DNA of 64,000 nt, taken from the NCBI RefSeq assembly GCF_024380015.1, contig NZ_CP101509.1:434001-498000 (forward strand), written 5' to 3'. The translations under genes and the position numbers were made by a program. The notes beneath the pieces were generated by a model, which made no database searches, had not been told where the DNA came from, and saw only the letters and a list, made by a program, of their open reading frames with translations. Positions 20,271-28,332 of this stretch are shown in pieces (position 1 is the stretch's first letter; every line of letters begins with the position of its first letter). Source of the DNA: Photobacterium atrarenae (GTDB lineage: Bacteria > Pseudomonadota > Gammaproteobacteria > Enterobacterales > Vibrionaceae).

Positions 20271-21302
20271 ATGACCGAGAAAAGACAATTTACCGGCCTG
20301 ATGCGCGATACCAACAGCTCTTTTCTGCCGCCGCAGCTTATTGAACACCCCCCGGTGCATGTGGTGTTTGTGCTGCTGGAGCACTTTTCGATGGTCTCTT
20401 TTACCAGCGCGGCCGACACCCTGGTCACCTCCAACCTGGTGACCACCTCGCAGCGCTTTACCTTTTCCACCGTCGGGATCAGCCAGCAAAGCGTGATCAG
20501 CGACTTGGGGATCGCCATTACCGCCGATACCACTCTGGACGCAATGGCACCGCAGATCCCGGTTGATGTGCTGCTGGTGTGCGGCGGCTTTCGCAGCCCC
20601 TTAGCGGAAATTCCCAAGCTGTCGCGCAAGCTGCGTCAGGTGGCTACGCGAAGAGGGATTGTCGGCGGGATCTGGAACGGCGCTCTGGCCCTGGCCCATG
20701 CCGGGCTGCTGAAAGAGGCACGTTACGCCCTGCACCCGGACAACCATGCCTTCGCCCGCGAGCAGTTCCCGACCAGCAAGGTGACGGATCTGTCGTTTGT
20801 GCTCGACGGCAATGTGGTCTCCGCTGCCGGCCCCAGCAGCACGCTGGAGATGATGCTGGCACTCACCGCCCGATTGCAGAATGAAGACATAGTGAATGCG
20901 GTGCGGGAAATTCTGGCCTGCGATCGCGCCAACCAGCCGAGCGAACTGCCGATGCTGCGCGAGATCTTCACCCCCACCATCCCACAGGTGCTCAAAGACA
21001 CCGTCCAGCTGATGGCCGGGAACCTCGAAGAGCCGCTGTCGATTGATGAGCTCGCCAGCTGGGTCGACTCATCCCGCCGCAAACTGGAGCGACTGTTTCG
21101 CAGCCACCTCAACACCTCTCCGTCGCGCTATTATCTGGAATTGCGGATGACCCACGCCCGCCAATTGCTGCTCCAGTCCAACGACTCCATCGCCAGCATC
21201 GCCGCGGCTTCCGGCTTTGTCACCGCCACTTATTTCAGCCGCTGCTTTAAGGAGTTTTTCTCGATTTCGCCGCTGGCGCTGCGGAATCAGGGGAAGGGGT
21301 GA
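20271..21302 (+). CDS. GbdR-like AraC-family regulator with DJ-1/PfpI domain
   Basis: A 343-residue regulator. Residues about 28-190 form a class I glutamine-amidotransferase-like (DJ-1/PfpI) sensor domain (VHVVFVLLEHFSMVSFTSAAD, VDVLLVCGGF, GIVGGIWNGALALAHAGL). The last 110 residues are an AraC double helix-turn-helix (SIDELASWVDSSRRKLERLF and SIASIAAASGFVTATYFSRCFKEFF). This architecture is that of Pseudomonas GbdR, which activates betaine and sarcosine catabolism. The gene diverges from the glyA-sox operon, supporting the same role; the inducer is inferred. Confidence 0.85.
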   Translation: MTEKRQFTGLMRDTNSSFLPPQLIEHPPVHVVFVLLEHFSMVSFTSAADTLVTSNLVTTSQRFTFSTVGISQQSVISDLGIAITADTTLDAMAPQIPVDVLLVCGGFRSPLAEIPKLSRKLRQVATRRGIVGGIWNGALALAHAGLLKEARYALHPDNHAFAREQFPTSKVTDLSFVLDGNVVSAAGPSSTLEMMLALTARLQNEDIVNAVREILACDRANQPSELPMLREIFTPTIPQVLKDTVQLMAGNLEEPLSIDELASWVDSSRRKLERLFRSHLNTSPSRYYLELRMTHARQLLLQSNDSIASIAAASGFVTATYFSRCFKEFFSISPLALRNQGKG

Positions 21303-21387
21303 TGGGGGAAGTTTGTAGAGCTGGGATTTCTTCTTCTGCTCGATCAAACAGCTCTTCAAGGCACATGATGATGAACACAAGTTGATC

Positions 21388-21413
21388 TTCACTTATAAAC
21401 AGTTATAAGTGAG
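21388..21413. repeat. AT-rich hairpin at the edge of the IS110 fragment
   Basis: ACTTATAA (21391-21398) and TTATAAGT (21403-21410) pair around a 4-nt loop, with a short extension on both sides. The repeat marks the point where the truncated transposase frame ends, so it may be a relic of the deletion junction or a weak terminator. Confidence 0.5.
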
Positions 21414-21648
21414 AAGCTCCGGTAATCCCAACGATGGCCGAGGGAATATTGGCAAACGTCGAGAGGACTTCTGACCGCATTATTGTTTTGTGGATCAACA
21501 CCTTGCTTTGATGAACCTCGCTGTGGATACTGAAACGATGTTTGGCTAAATCAATGCCGTAGATAGATTGTGACATGGTGGCCTCCGATGATTTCGTGTT
21601 CAGACTTACCCAATGTGGCAAAGCCTGATGAGGAGGAGTCCATGTCAT
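21403..21648 (-). mobile_element. IS110-family insertion sequence remnant (5' end and transposase N-terminus)
   Basis: From ATG 21576 the frame reads MSQSIYGIDLAKHRFSIH and continues to about residue 55. This is the start of the RuvC-like DEDD domain of IS110 transposases, with the first catalytic Asp in GIDLAKH. The normal protein is about 340 residues, so more than 80% is missing and the frame closes at 21403. The upstream 70 bp resembles an IS110 left end. It cannot transpose. Confidence 0.75.
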
Positions 21649-21670
21649 TCGTTATGTGCTCGGAGGGAAT

Positions 21671-22159
21671 ATGATTCGAGAAGCAACAAAAGACGATTGC
21701 ATAAAACTTGCGGCGTTGTCTATAAAAGTCTGGTTAGACACGTATGCAAAAGACGGAATTAAAGATGAATACGCTAAATATGTATTGTCTACTTTTACTG
21801 AGTCCAATTTTTTGGAGTTGTTGAACACTCCCAAATTCCGTTTGTTAGTAAGTGAAGAAAACCAAGCTCTTCAAGGTTATGCCCTGCTTAATTTAGAATC
21901 TTATTATGAGACTCAACTGAGTGGCTTTGAGGTCGAAAAGCTTTATATAGATAATGCTTTTAAGGGGCGCGGTTTAGGCCGAAAGCTATTGAGTGAAGTG
22001 GGGAGCCGGTTTGGTAAGAGGTATTGGCTTTACACTTGGGTTGAAAATGAATCCAACGGATTTTATGAACATCTAGGTTTCAACAAGGTTGGACTTCTAA
22101 GCTTTGAGTTTGCAGGAGCTAAAATAGACAATAATGTTTACCAGTCAGCATACACATAA
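21671..22159 (+). CDS. GNAT-family N-acetyltransferase
   Basis: A 162-residue acetyltransferase. MIREATKDDCIKLAALSIKVW opens the fold. The acetyl-CoA loop is KGRGLGRKLLSEV near residue 100, followed by ESNGFYEHLGF. GGAGGG (21662-21667) precedes ATG 21671, which is preferred over the in-frame ATG 21656. The gene is clearly AT-richer than the flanking operons and sits next to an IS remnant, suggesting acquisition. The substrate is unknown. Confidence 0.85.
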   Translation: MIREATKDDCIKLAALSIKVWLDTYAKDGIKDEYAKYVLSTFTESNFLELLNTPKFRLLVSEENQALQGYALLNLESYYETQLSGFEVEKLYIDNAFKGRGLGRKLLSEVGSRFGKRYWLYTWVENESNGFYEHLGFNKVGLLSFEFAGAKIDNNVYQSAYT

Positions 22160-22198
22160 CATATATGAGCCTTCTCGGTGTCAAGGGGTGTAGTGGCA

Positions 22199-22326
22199 CA
22201 GGGATTCTGATACGCGGCTGAGCAGCACGTATTTGAGCACCGCATCACTGGCCGCTGACCGGCAGGTCAGAAGCAGCACCGCACATATGGTGCTCTGGGT
22301 ACAGAACACGATGAGAGTCAGCCATC
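22199..22326 (-). pseudogene. Remnant of an AI-2E family transporter gene
   Basis: About 125 bp that closely parallel positions 27308-27437, inside the intact AI-2E family gene at 27179-28231 and in the same orientation. Read on the minus strand, the fragment gives VFCTQSTICAVLLLT and SDAVLKYVLLSRVSES. The intact protein has VFGTQSTVVAVLFLS and SDAVLKPVLLSRGSET. A short internal deletion and many substitutions show decay. No start or other domain remains. Confidence 0.8.
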
Positions 22327-22466
22327 GATACGAAAAGATAAGCAAACCAGCAGATTGGCGCAAAGACAACCATCACTCAATTGATATTTGAATAACGTGA
22401 TTAATATCAATGAATTAAAATGTCATCAATTTAATATTAGCGCCTTTCATCGCTTGGAAAGTCCTT

Positions 22467-22964
22467 ATGAACCTGACTAAAATTTATCCGCTTGCACTTT
22501 GTCTTATCTCAGCATCCTCTTTGGCCGCAGAAAACAGCATTGTTAGTATGGCAAAGGAAAGCGGTGTAAAGCGCTGCGTAACGCAACTGGAGAGCGTTGC
22601 CAACTTCATCATCGAAGATAAATCGCATGGCACGCATGCCAACTGGAACTCTAATAACCCTGACAATCGCATCTATACAACATTAACATCGAAAGGATAT
22701 TCAGACGGTGACTCGCATGTTTCTGTCGTATCCACGATCAATAGCGAAGGGAAATGCGATGCTTACTACACGGAGACATTTGCGCTGCCAAAATCCTGTA
22801 TGCTTGTCCGCGAACAAACGTACAAGGAGCTTGATTTTCAGGGAACTTTAAATGGTAAAACCATCGTCCTGAAAAATTCAGGCGGGGCGAACTATTACCT
22901 GTCTCCGCAAGGGACTTCTGGCAACATCTGCCTGGTCACTAAACGTGAAACTATCTACCAGTAA
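22467..22964 (+). CDS. Secreted protein of unknown function
   Basis: A 165-residue protein with a clear Sec signal peptide (MNLTKIYPLALCLISASSLAAENS). The mature part holds four cysteines (in VKRCVTQ, EGKCDAY, PKSCMLV and GNICLV) that could form two disulfides in the periplasm or outside the cell. I do not recognise the family. It lies alone in an AT-rich patch between an AI-2E gene remnant and an iron-type ABC operon. Confidence 0.65.
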   Translation: MNLTKIYPLALCLISASSLAAENSIVSMAKESGVKRCVTQLESVANFIIEDKSHGTHANWNSNNPDNRIYTTLTSKGYSDGDSHVSVVSTINSEGKCDAYYTETFALPKSCMLVREQTYKELDFQGTLNGKTIVLKNSGGANYYLSPQGTSGNICLVTKRETIYQ

Positions 22965-23010
22965 ACCCATATCCGTGCGATAGTCTCAACAGGCTTACGC
23001 TGGACCAAAA

Positions 23011-23044
23011 TTAACGCGTTAGACAACCTAGGATAACGCGTTAA
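23011..23044. promoter_or_regulatory. Two copies of palindrome TAACGCGTTA spaced by two helical turns
   Basis: TAACGCGTTA occurs at 23012-23021 and 23034-23043, with centres 22 bp apart on the same face of the helix. The outer bases extend the match to TTAACGCGTTA and TAACGCGTTAA. This is the pattern of a tandem operator for a dimeric repressor. It could also form a hairpin between the secreted orphan and the ABC operon. It lies about 155 bp before the substrate-binding-protein gene. Confidence 0.5.
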
Positions 23045-23148
23045 TGATTAGCCGTTTAAGCGTTCCTCTCACTCCTTCCTAGTCATTCCTCCGCCGATGA
23101 AGGGTACTGATTACCGATCATTGTATGAAACTTGTTTAGCTATCAATT

Positions 23149-23180
23149 GTTATGATATAACATTTCAGTTGATAATTATT
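23149..23180 (+). promoter_or_regulatory. AT-rich promoter region of the iron-type ABC operon
   Basis: A dyad GTTAT-GAT-ATAAC (23149-23161) is followed by GATAATTATT (23171-23180). The latter begins like a Fur box, but hand matching to the 19-bp consensus gives only about 11 matches, so Fur control is possible and not shown. Confidence 0.35.
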
Positions 23181-23198
23181 TCCATATGGCTTATCTAA

Positions 23199-24308
23199 AT
23201 GAAAAAACAAATCTATCAGTGGCTTACTGTGGCGATACTCACCCTCGGTGGAGGACTGCCGGCTTGGGCCAACATTCATATTCACGACGTCCTGGGACGA
23301 AACATTACGCTCGAAAAGCCCGCTGAGCGCCTGTTTCTCGGCTTCTATTTTGAAGACTTCCTCGCCATCGCAGGCCCGCGGGCATACAAAAAAGTGGCCA
23401 TTTTCCCGCGCCATTCCTGGCAAGACTACCGCCAGTCTCAGTGGGAGACCTACCGTCAACTCATCCCTGAACTGGAAACAATTGTCGACTCCGGCTCTAT
23501 CTACACCGGCACCTTTGACCTTGAAAAGCTTCTGACCACACAACCGGATGTCGCGCTGCTGGCCGCCTGGCAGTTCAATGCACTCGGCGAGAAAGTGGCC
23601 CTGCTGGAAAAAACCGGGATTAAAGTCGTGGTGGTGGATTTCAATGCCCAGACGCTCGAGAAGCATCTGCTCAGCGCCCGGGTCATCGGCCAGGTGATGG
23701 GAACCGAGGCGCGCGCCGAGGCCATTGCCACCGACTACGAGCAAACGGTGAAGGAGGTACAGCGCCGGGTGGCCGCCTACCTCAGCGATCATTCGCCTCG
23801 ACGTGTGTACGTAGAAATTGGGACGGGCGGCGCCAGGGAGTACGGCAAATCATACGCCAATGCCATGTGGGGCAACCTCCTGAATCTGGCCGGTGCCGAT
23901 AACATTGCAAACGGGAAAATTCAGGGCTCGGCGCACCTGACACCGGAGTACGTCCTCAGCCAGGATCCCGAGGTGATATTCATTTCCGGCGCGCATTGGG
24001 CCAAACACAGTGACAGTGCGTTGCTGGGTTATGGCACTTCACCTGAAGCAGCGCAGGCCCGATATCAGCCTTACCTGCGCCGTGCAGGGTGGCCCCAGCT
24101 CACGGCCGTCAAGTCAGGGCGCGTCTATGGGATGTATCACGCCGGGACACGAACCATCTACGATCACGTGTTCTTAGCGTTCCTGGCCAAAGCGATTTAC
24201 CCAGAAGCGTTTAAGGATGTCGATCCGGTTGCGCATCATCAGGCATTTTTTGAGCACTACATGCCGCAAAAACTGTCCGGGACTTTCATGATCAAGGTCG
24301 AAGGTTAA
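23199..24308 (+). CDS. ABC transporter substrate-binding protein, iron-siderophore/cobalamin type
   Basis: A 369-residue periplasmic binding protein of the helical-backbone (PeriBP, class III) type. The signal peptide is MKKQIYQWLTVAILTLGGGLPAWA, with no lipobox. Family features are the opening HIHDVLGRNITLEKPAERLFL, LTTQPDVALLAAWQ and DPEVIFISGAHW. The product delivers an iron chelate, haem or corrinoid to the permease encoded 3 bp downstream. Sequence alone does not fix the ligand; a siderophore is the commonest for this group. Confidence 0.85.
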   Translation: MKKQIYQWLTVAILTLGGGLPAWANIHIHDVLGRNITLEKPAERLFLGFYFEDFLAIAGPRAYKKVAIFPRHSWQDYRQSQWETYRQLIPELETIVDSGSIYTGTFDLEKLLTTQPDVALLAAWQFNALGEKVALLEKTGIKVVVVDFNAQTLEKHLLSARVIGQVMGTEARAEAIATDYEQTVKEVQRRVAAYLSDHSPRRVYVEIGTGGAREYGKSYANAMWGNLLNLAGADNIANGKIQGSAHLTPEYVLSQDPEVIFISGAHWAKHSDSALLGYGTSPEAAQARYQPYLRRAGWPQLTAVKSGRVYGMYHAGTRTIYDHVFLAFLAKAIYPEAFKDVDPVAHHQAFFEHYMPQKLSGTFMIKVEG

Positions 24309-24311
24309 CTC

Positions 24312-25388
24312 ATGGTCAATAGCAGTCAGACAGCCCCTCCCCCAGAGAGGCGCGACCGCGACGCAACGGGAATTTATCAAACGATGCAGCAGCGCAGACG
24401 CCGTGCACTTTGCCTGACGGCGCTCGGCGTCGGGGTGGCCATGCTTTTTGACATCAGCACGGGCGCCTCCTGGATCGGGCTGAACAGCGTGTTTGAGGCA
24501 TTGGTGGGCGGTCCGGCGGGGCGCGAATTATCGACGACCATCATCTGGCACCTGCGTTTACCCATCACCCTGACCTGCCTGGTGGTGGGCGCATCCCTCG
24601 GTCTGGCGGGCGGGTTGATGCAGACCTTGCTCGCCAACCCACTGGCGAGCCCTTACACGCTCGGGATCTCCGCGGCCGCCGGGTTCGGGGCCGCAATGGC
24701 CTTACTGTTTGGTTTTTCGGTATTGGGAGTCCCTTGGCTTGGCGTGCCGGTGGCAGCTTTTGTTACGTCAGCCCTAGCCAGCCTTGCCATCTACCTGATT
24801 GGCCGTTCCCGAAACATGGATGCCAAGATCTTAATCCTGGCGGGGATTGTGGTGTTATTCTTCTTCCAGGCACTGCAATCCCTGGTGCAATACCTCGCAT
24901 CGCCCGAAGTCTTGCAGCAAATCGTATTCTGGCTGTTTGGCAGCCTCCTCAAAGCAACATGGTTATCCTTTGGCGTCTCCGGGAGCATTTTGTTGATCGG
25001 ATTGGCCTTCGCACTGCCCAGGGTGTGGGCCCTCACGGCGCTGTCATCGGGCGAAGAGCGTGCTCAGGCTTTGGGGATCAACACTCGTCAGCTCAGGCTT
25101 CAAATGTTTTTGCTGTGCTCCCTGCTCACGGCCGGGGCCGTCTCGTTTGTGGGAACCATCGGCTTTATCGGCTTGGTCGCCCCCCATCTGGCGCGGCTCT
25201 TGGTCGGAGAAGATCAGCGCCTTTACTTACCCCTGTCGACCTTAATGGGCGCGTTATTGTTGTGTGTGTCATCGCTGGTCGCCAAGTTAATTGTGCCGGG
25301 CACCATTCTCCCGATTGGCATCATCACGTCGCTCGTGGGGGTACCGTTTCTCCTCTACTTACTGATGAAACGCCGGGGTGGACTATGA
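24312..25388 (+). CDS. FecCD-family ABC transporter permease
   Basis: A 358-residue inner-membrane protein with about nine or ten helices. An unusually long, charged cytoplasmic N-terminus (about 40 residues) precedes the first helix. RLPITLTCLVVGASLGLAGG, NPLASPYTLGISAAAGFG and GFIGLVAPHLARLLVGEDQR are hallmark FecCD segments. It forms the homodimeric channel of the importer and overlaps the ATPase start by 4 nt (ATGA). Confidence 0.92.
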   Translation: MVNSSQTAPPPERRDRDATGIYQTMQQRRRRALCLTALGVGVAMLFDISTGASWIGLNSVFEALVGGPAGRELSTTIIWHLRLPITLTCLVVGASLGLAGGLMQTLLANPLASPYTLGISAAAGFGAAMALLFGFSVLGVPWLGVPVAAFVTSALASLAIYLIGRSRNMDAKILILAGIVVLFFFQALQSLVQYLASPEVLQQIVFWLFGSLLKATWLSFGVSGSILLIGLAFALPRVWALTALSSGEERAQALGINTRQLRLQMFLLCSLLTAGAVSFVGTIGFIGLVAPHLARLLVGEDQRLYLPLSTLMGALLLCVSSLVAKLIVPGTILPIGIITSLVGVPFLLYLLMKRRGGL

Positions 25389-26173
25389 AACACTTAGCGT
25401 TAAACCAGGTAACGGTACGTATGGGGCGAAAGACTGTACTGGAGCAGATAGACGCCACGTTCAAAGCCGGGGAGTTTACCGCGATCTTAGGCCCGAATGG
25501 CACAGGGAAAACCACGCTGTTAAAGGCCATGATGGGCTTGGTGCCTCATACGGGCAAAGTACGTGCATACGATGAGAGTGGCGGTCCCTTATCCCGAACG
25601 GCGTATTCGTATTTGTGCCAGTTGAACAAATCATCCAGTGAATTGACCGTGATTGAAGTGGTGCTGCTCGGCCTCGTCCATCAGCTCAGTTGGCGCATCA
25701 CCGCCGCACAGGAACAGCAAGCCGAAACCATGTTGCAGGAGTTAGGACTCCTCCACCTGGCGACACGCTCTTTTGCTCACCTCAGCGGTGGGCAGCAGCA
25801 ATTGGTGTCTTTGGCACAAGCACTCATCGGACGGCCTGAGGTATTGTTGCTCGATGAGCCCACCAGTGCGCTCGATCTGAAACATCAGGTGCAGGTGCTG
25901 GAGCTGGCCCGCGACTACACCCGGCAGCATCAGTGCATCACCGTAGCGGTGCTGCACGATCTGTCGATGGCGGCGCGCTATTGTGATCGCCTACTGCTGC
26001 TCGATCAGGGGCGCGTTCAGCGTGAGGGCTCCCCAAATGATGTCCTCAATAACGAGACGTTAAGCCGGGTGTATCAAGTGGAAGTGGACGTTGGGTACTG
26101 CAGCCAGGGGCACACCTACGTGACGCCCATTCGTTTGCTGCCCTCCGCCGGTTCATCAAAGCAAATCATATAA
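25385..26173 (+). CDS. ABC transporter ATPase, FepC/BtuD-like
   Basis: A 262-residue ATPase. It has Walker A GPNGTGKTT near residue 37, signature LSGGQQQLVSLAQAL, Walker B VLLLDEPTSALD and switch VLHDLSMAARYC. A much longer open frame begins at 24734, but its first 217 codons overlap the permease in another frame and lack homology. The real start is ATG 25385, coupled to the permease stop. Confidence 0.92.
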   Translation: MKHLALNQVTVRMGRKTVLEQIDATFKAGEFTAILGPNGTGKTTLLKAMMGLVPHTGKVRAYDESGGPLSRTAYSYLCQLNKSSSELTVIEVVLLGLVHQLSWRITAAQEQQAETMLQELGLLHLATRSFAHLSGGQQQLVSLAQALIGRPEVLLLDEPTSALDLKHQVQVLELARDYTRQHQCITVAVLHDLSMAARYCDRLLLLDQGRVQREGSPNDVLNNETLSRVYQVEVDVGYCSQGHTYVTPIRLLPSAGSSKQII

Positions 26174-26265
26174 GCAAGTTATACAGACAAGGAAAAACCA
26201 TGACGATGGCGCATCGCCACTATCAATTATTAGTGGCTGGCTCGCCCCAGTTTTCGGAGGACAGA

Positions 26266-27138
26266 ATGAATAAAGGCGTGGCTCTGGCCATTTTCTCAGC
26301 GTTCGTATTCAGCATCATGAATGCCTTAATCAAAGCCGCCAGTCTGACTATCCCCAGCGCGGAAATCGTGTTTTTCCGTAGTGCCATCGGTACCGTCTTA
26401 ATATTAGGGTTAATGTGGCAGGCCAAAGTGCCGTTTTCCACATCGGGGGTCCCTCTGTTGGTCCTCCGGGGGCTGCTCGGGGCATTTTACTTATTGGCAT
26501 TTGTCTACACGATCACGCATATTCCGTTGGCAGATGCGGCAATTCTGGCCTATCTGTCACCTTTTTTTGTCATTGTGTTATCGAGCTTAGTACTAGGCGA
26601 GCGACTCCCCAACAAAGCGCGATTCTTACTGCCTGTGGTACTGCTCGGGGTCGCATTGGTCATCAATCCTTTTGATTACGCCTCGTTTAATGCATTTGCA
26701 CTGGCGGGGGTGGCCAGCGCGCTCTTTGCGGCTGGGGCTTCCATCACGATACGCCACTTGAGCAAGCGCCATCATACTTATGAAATTGTCTTTTATTTTT
26801 TAATGACGGCCATGCTGGTATCCGCCTACCTGATGAAAGACGACTTTGTGGTCCCAGAAGGGGTAGCATGGGTCTACTTAGCAGCCATTGGCATCGTTTC
26901 CCTGATCGGGCAAATCTTTTTGACTCGGGCCTTTACCCATGAAAACGCCGCTGTCGTGGCCACCACGCGCTACATCGGCCTGGTGTTTAATGTGTTGTGG
27001 GGCATGCTGTTCTGGCAGGAAATCCCGAGTTGGATGACTGCATTGGGTGGGAGCCTCATTGTGGTCGCCTGCATCGCGTTATCGTGGAAAAAATCCCCGT
27101 CTACGTCACCGGCCAGTCCTCGCTCCGCCCAATCGTAA
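26266..27138 (+). CDS. EamA/DMT-superfamily transporter
   Basis: A 290-residue inner-membrane protein with two five-helix EamA repeats (MNKGVALAIFSAFVFSIMNALIKAAS and a second repeat from FALAGVASALFAAGASITIRHLS). CGGAGG (26255-26260) precedes ATG 26266, preferred over the in-frame ATG 26200. It follows the ABC genes in the same direction after 92 bp and may be co-transcribed. Members move small metabolites or siderophores outward; the substrate is unknown. Confidence 0.85.
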   Translation: MNKGVALAIFSAFVFSIMNALIKAASLTIPSAEIVFFRSAIGTVLILGLMWQAKVPFSTSGVPLLVLRGLLGAFYLLAFVYTITHIPLADAAILAYLSPFFVIVLSSLVLGERLPNKARFLLPVVLLGVALVINPFDYASFNAFALAGVASALFAAGASITIRHLSKRHHTYEIVFYFLMTAMLVSAYLMKDDFVVPEGVAWVYLAAIGIVSLIGQIFLTRAFTHENAAVVATTRYIGLVFNVLWGMLFWQEIPSWMTALGGSLIVVACIALSWKKSPSTSPASPRSAQS

Positions 27139-27178
27139 TCACGCACCGCCCACGGCAGCGATGACGTGGGCGCACTGG

Positions 27179-28231
27179 TCATTTCTCATCTCCCAACCAA
27201 ACCGTCCCTAACTGATACGCCAGGCTCAGCACCACAGCGCCGACGAACAGGCCGACAATGCCGGACATGGCCATACCGCCGAGGGCGCCGAGCAGGATCA
27301 CCAGCATCGGGGTTTCTGAGCCACGGCTGAGCAGCACGGGTTTAAGCACCGCATCACTGGCACTGACCAGCAGACACCAGCTCAGAAACAGCACCGCAAC
27401 GACAGTGCTCTGGGTGCCGAAGACGATGAAAATCGGGATCAAGAGTGCAATGATCGGCGGCAGCTGAATAATGGCGATCAGCAGCACCGCCACCATCCAC
27501 AGCGCAATGGCCGGCACCCCGGCAAACACCATCCCGATCCCGGCGAACACCGACTGGATCAGCGCAACCCCGATCACCCCCTGCACCACACTCCGAACCG
27601 TGGTTTTCGACAACTTAGTCAGTTGTTCGCCGTGCTTACCAGTCAGGCGATCTGCTATTGCTTGAAAAGCCGCTTCACATTTTTCGGCATGGGCCATAAA
27701 GGCTCCGGCGATTAGGGTCGAGATGATGAACTGAACGAAGCCAAGTCCCAGTGAACTAAGCAGCCCCGCCATCTTGCCAGCAAACTGTTTCAGCGGCTCG
27801 GCATACTGCACCAGCACGCCTTTGAGGTTGGTCGAGGCCATGTCGATAAACGCATAGAGCTTTTCTCCTACCAGCGGCCAGGATTTCATTGCCGGGTCTG
27901 GTTGCGGGATCGTCAGGGTGCCGTCCTGCAACCCCACAATCACGTCTGCGGCGCTGGTATAAATACCGGTCGAGAGCGCAATCAGGGGGACCAGTAAAAT
28001 GACGACCCCGATCCCCGACAGCAACACACTAGCTTTGGTCAGGCTCATACCAAGACGGGTGTGCATGCTCACCGCCAGCGGATACAGCGCCGTGGCAATA
28101 ATCGCGCCCCATACCAGCAGCATGATAAAGGGCCGTAAAATCGAGAAACACCAGATAAGCAGCAAGGCCACCGCGCCGATTTTAATCGCCGCATCAATTG
28201 CCTGCGTTGCAAATTGATCGTCTGTTTTCAT
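27179..28231 (-). CDS. AI-2E family transporter (PerM-like permease)
   Basis: A 350-residue membrane protein of the AI-2E exporter family (PF01594). About eight helices are seen, with a large soluble segment in the middle and the conserved VSASDAVLKPVLLSRGSETPMLVILLGALGG block. Members export autoinducer-2 or act as Na+/H+ antiporters. It has a strong ribosome binding site (GGGGCGAGAGG). A decayed copy of part of this gene lies at 22199-22326. Confidence 0.88.
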   Translation of the reverse strand: MKTDDQFATQAIDAAIKIGAVALLLIWCFSILRPFIMLLVWGAIIATALYPLAVSMHTRLGMSLTKASVLLSGIGVVILLVPLIALSTGIYTSAADVIVGLQDGTLTIPQPDPAMKSWPLVGEKLYAFIDMASTNLKGVLVQYAEPLKQFAGKMAGLLSSLGLGFVQFIISTLIAGAFMAHAEKCEAAFQAIADRLTGKHGEQLTKLSKTTVRSVVQGVIGVALIQSVFAGIGMVFAGVPAIALWMVAVLLIAIIQLPPIIALLIPIFIVFGTQSTVVAVLFLSWCLLVSASDAVLKPVLLSRGSETPMLVILLGALGGMAMSGIVGLFVGAVVLSLAYQLGTVWLGDEK

Positions 28232-28332
28232 CCTCTCGCCCCTTTATCGCATCGTTCTTCTTAAATTGCTCTGATTGAACAGCTCGAATTGAAATGCCCT
28301 TCATGAACCAACCTCACCGGATAGCTTTTTCG

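Noticed and set aside
22983..23026. Integron attC-like site (GTTAGAC core with an upstream GTCTCAAC)
   Set aside because: The left core needs an extra base and the inner arms do not pair, so it does not fold like an attC. No integrase or cassette array is visible.
23171..23189. Fur box before the iron-type ABC operon
   Set aside because: Only about 11 of 19 positions match the consensus by eye, which AT-rich promoters reach easily; kept only as a weak regulatory note.
24734..25384. N-terminal extension of the ABC ATPase frame (217 codons)
   Set aside because: It overlaps the FecCD permease in another frame; the ATPase has a canonical start at 25385 coupled to the permease stop.
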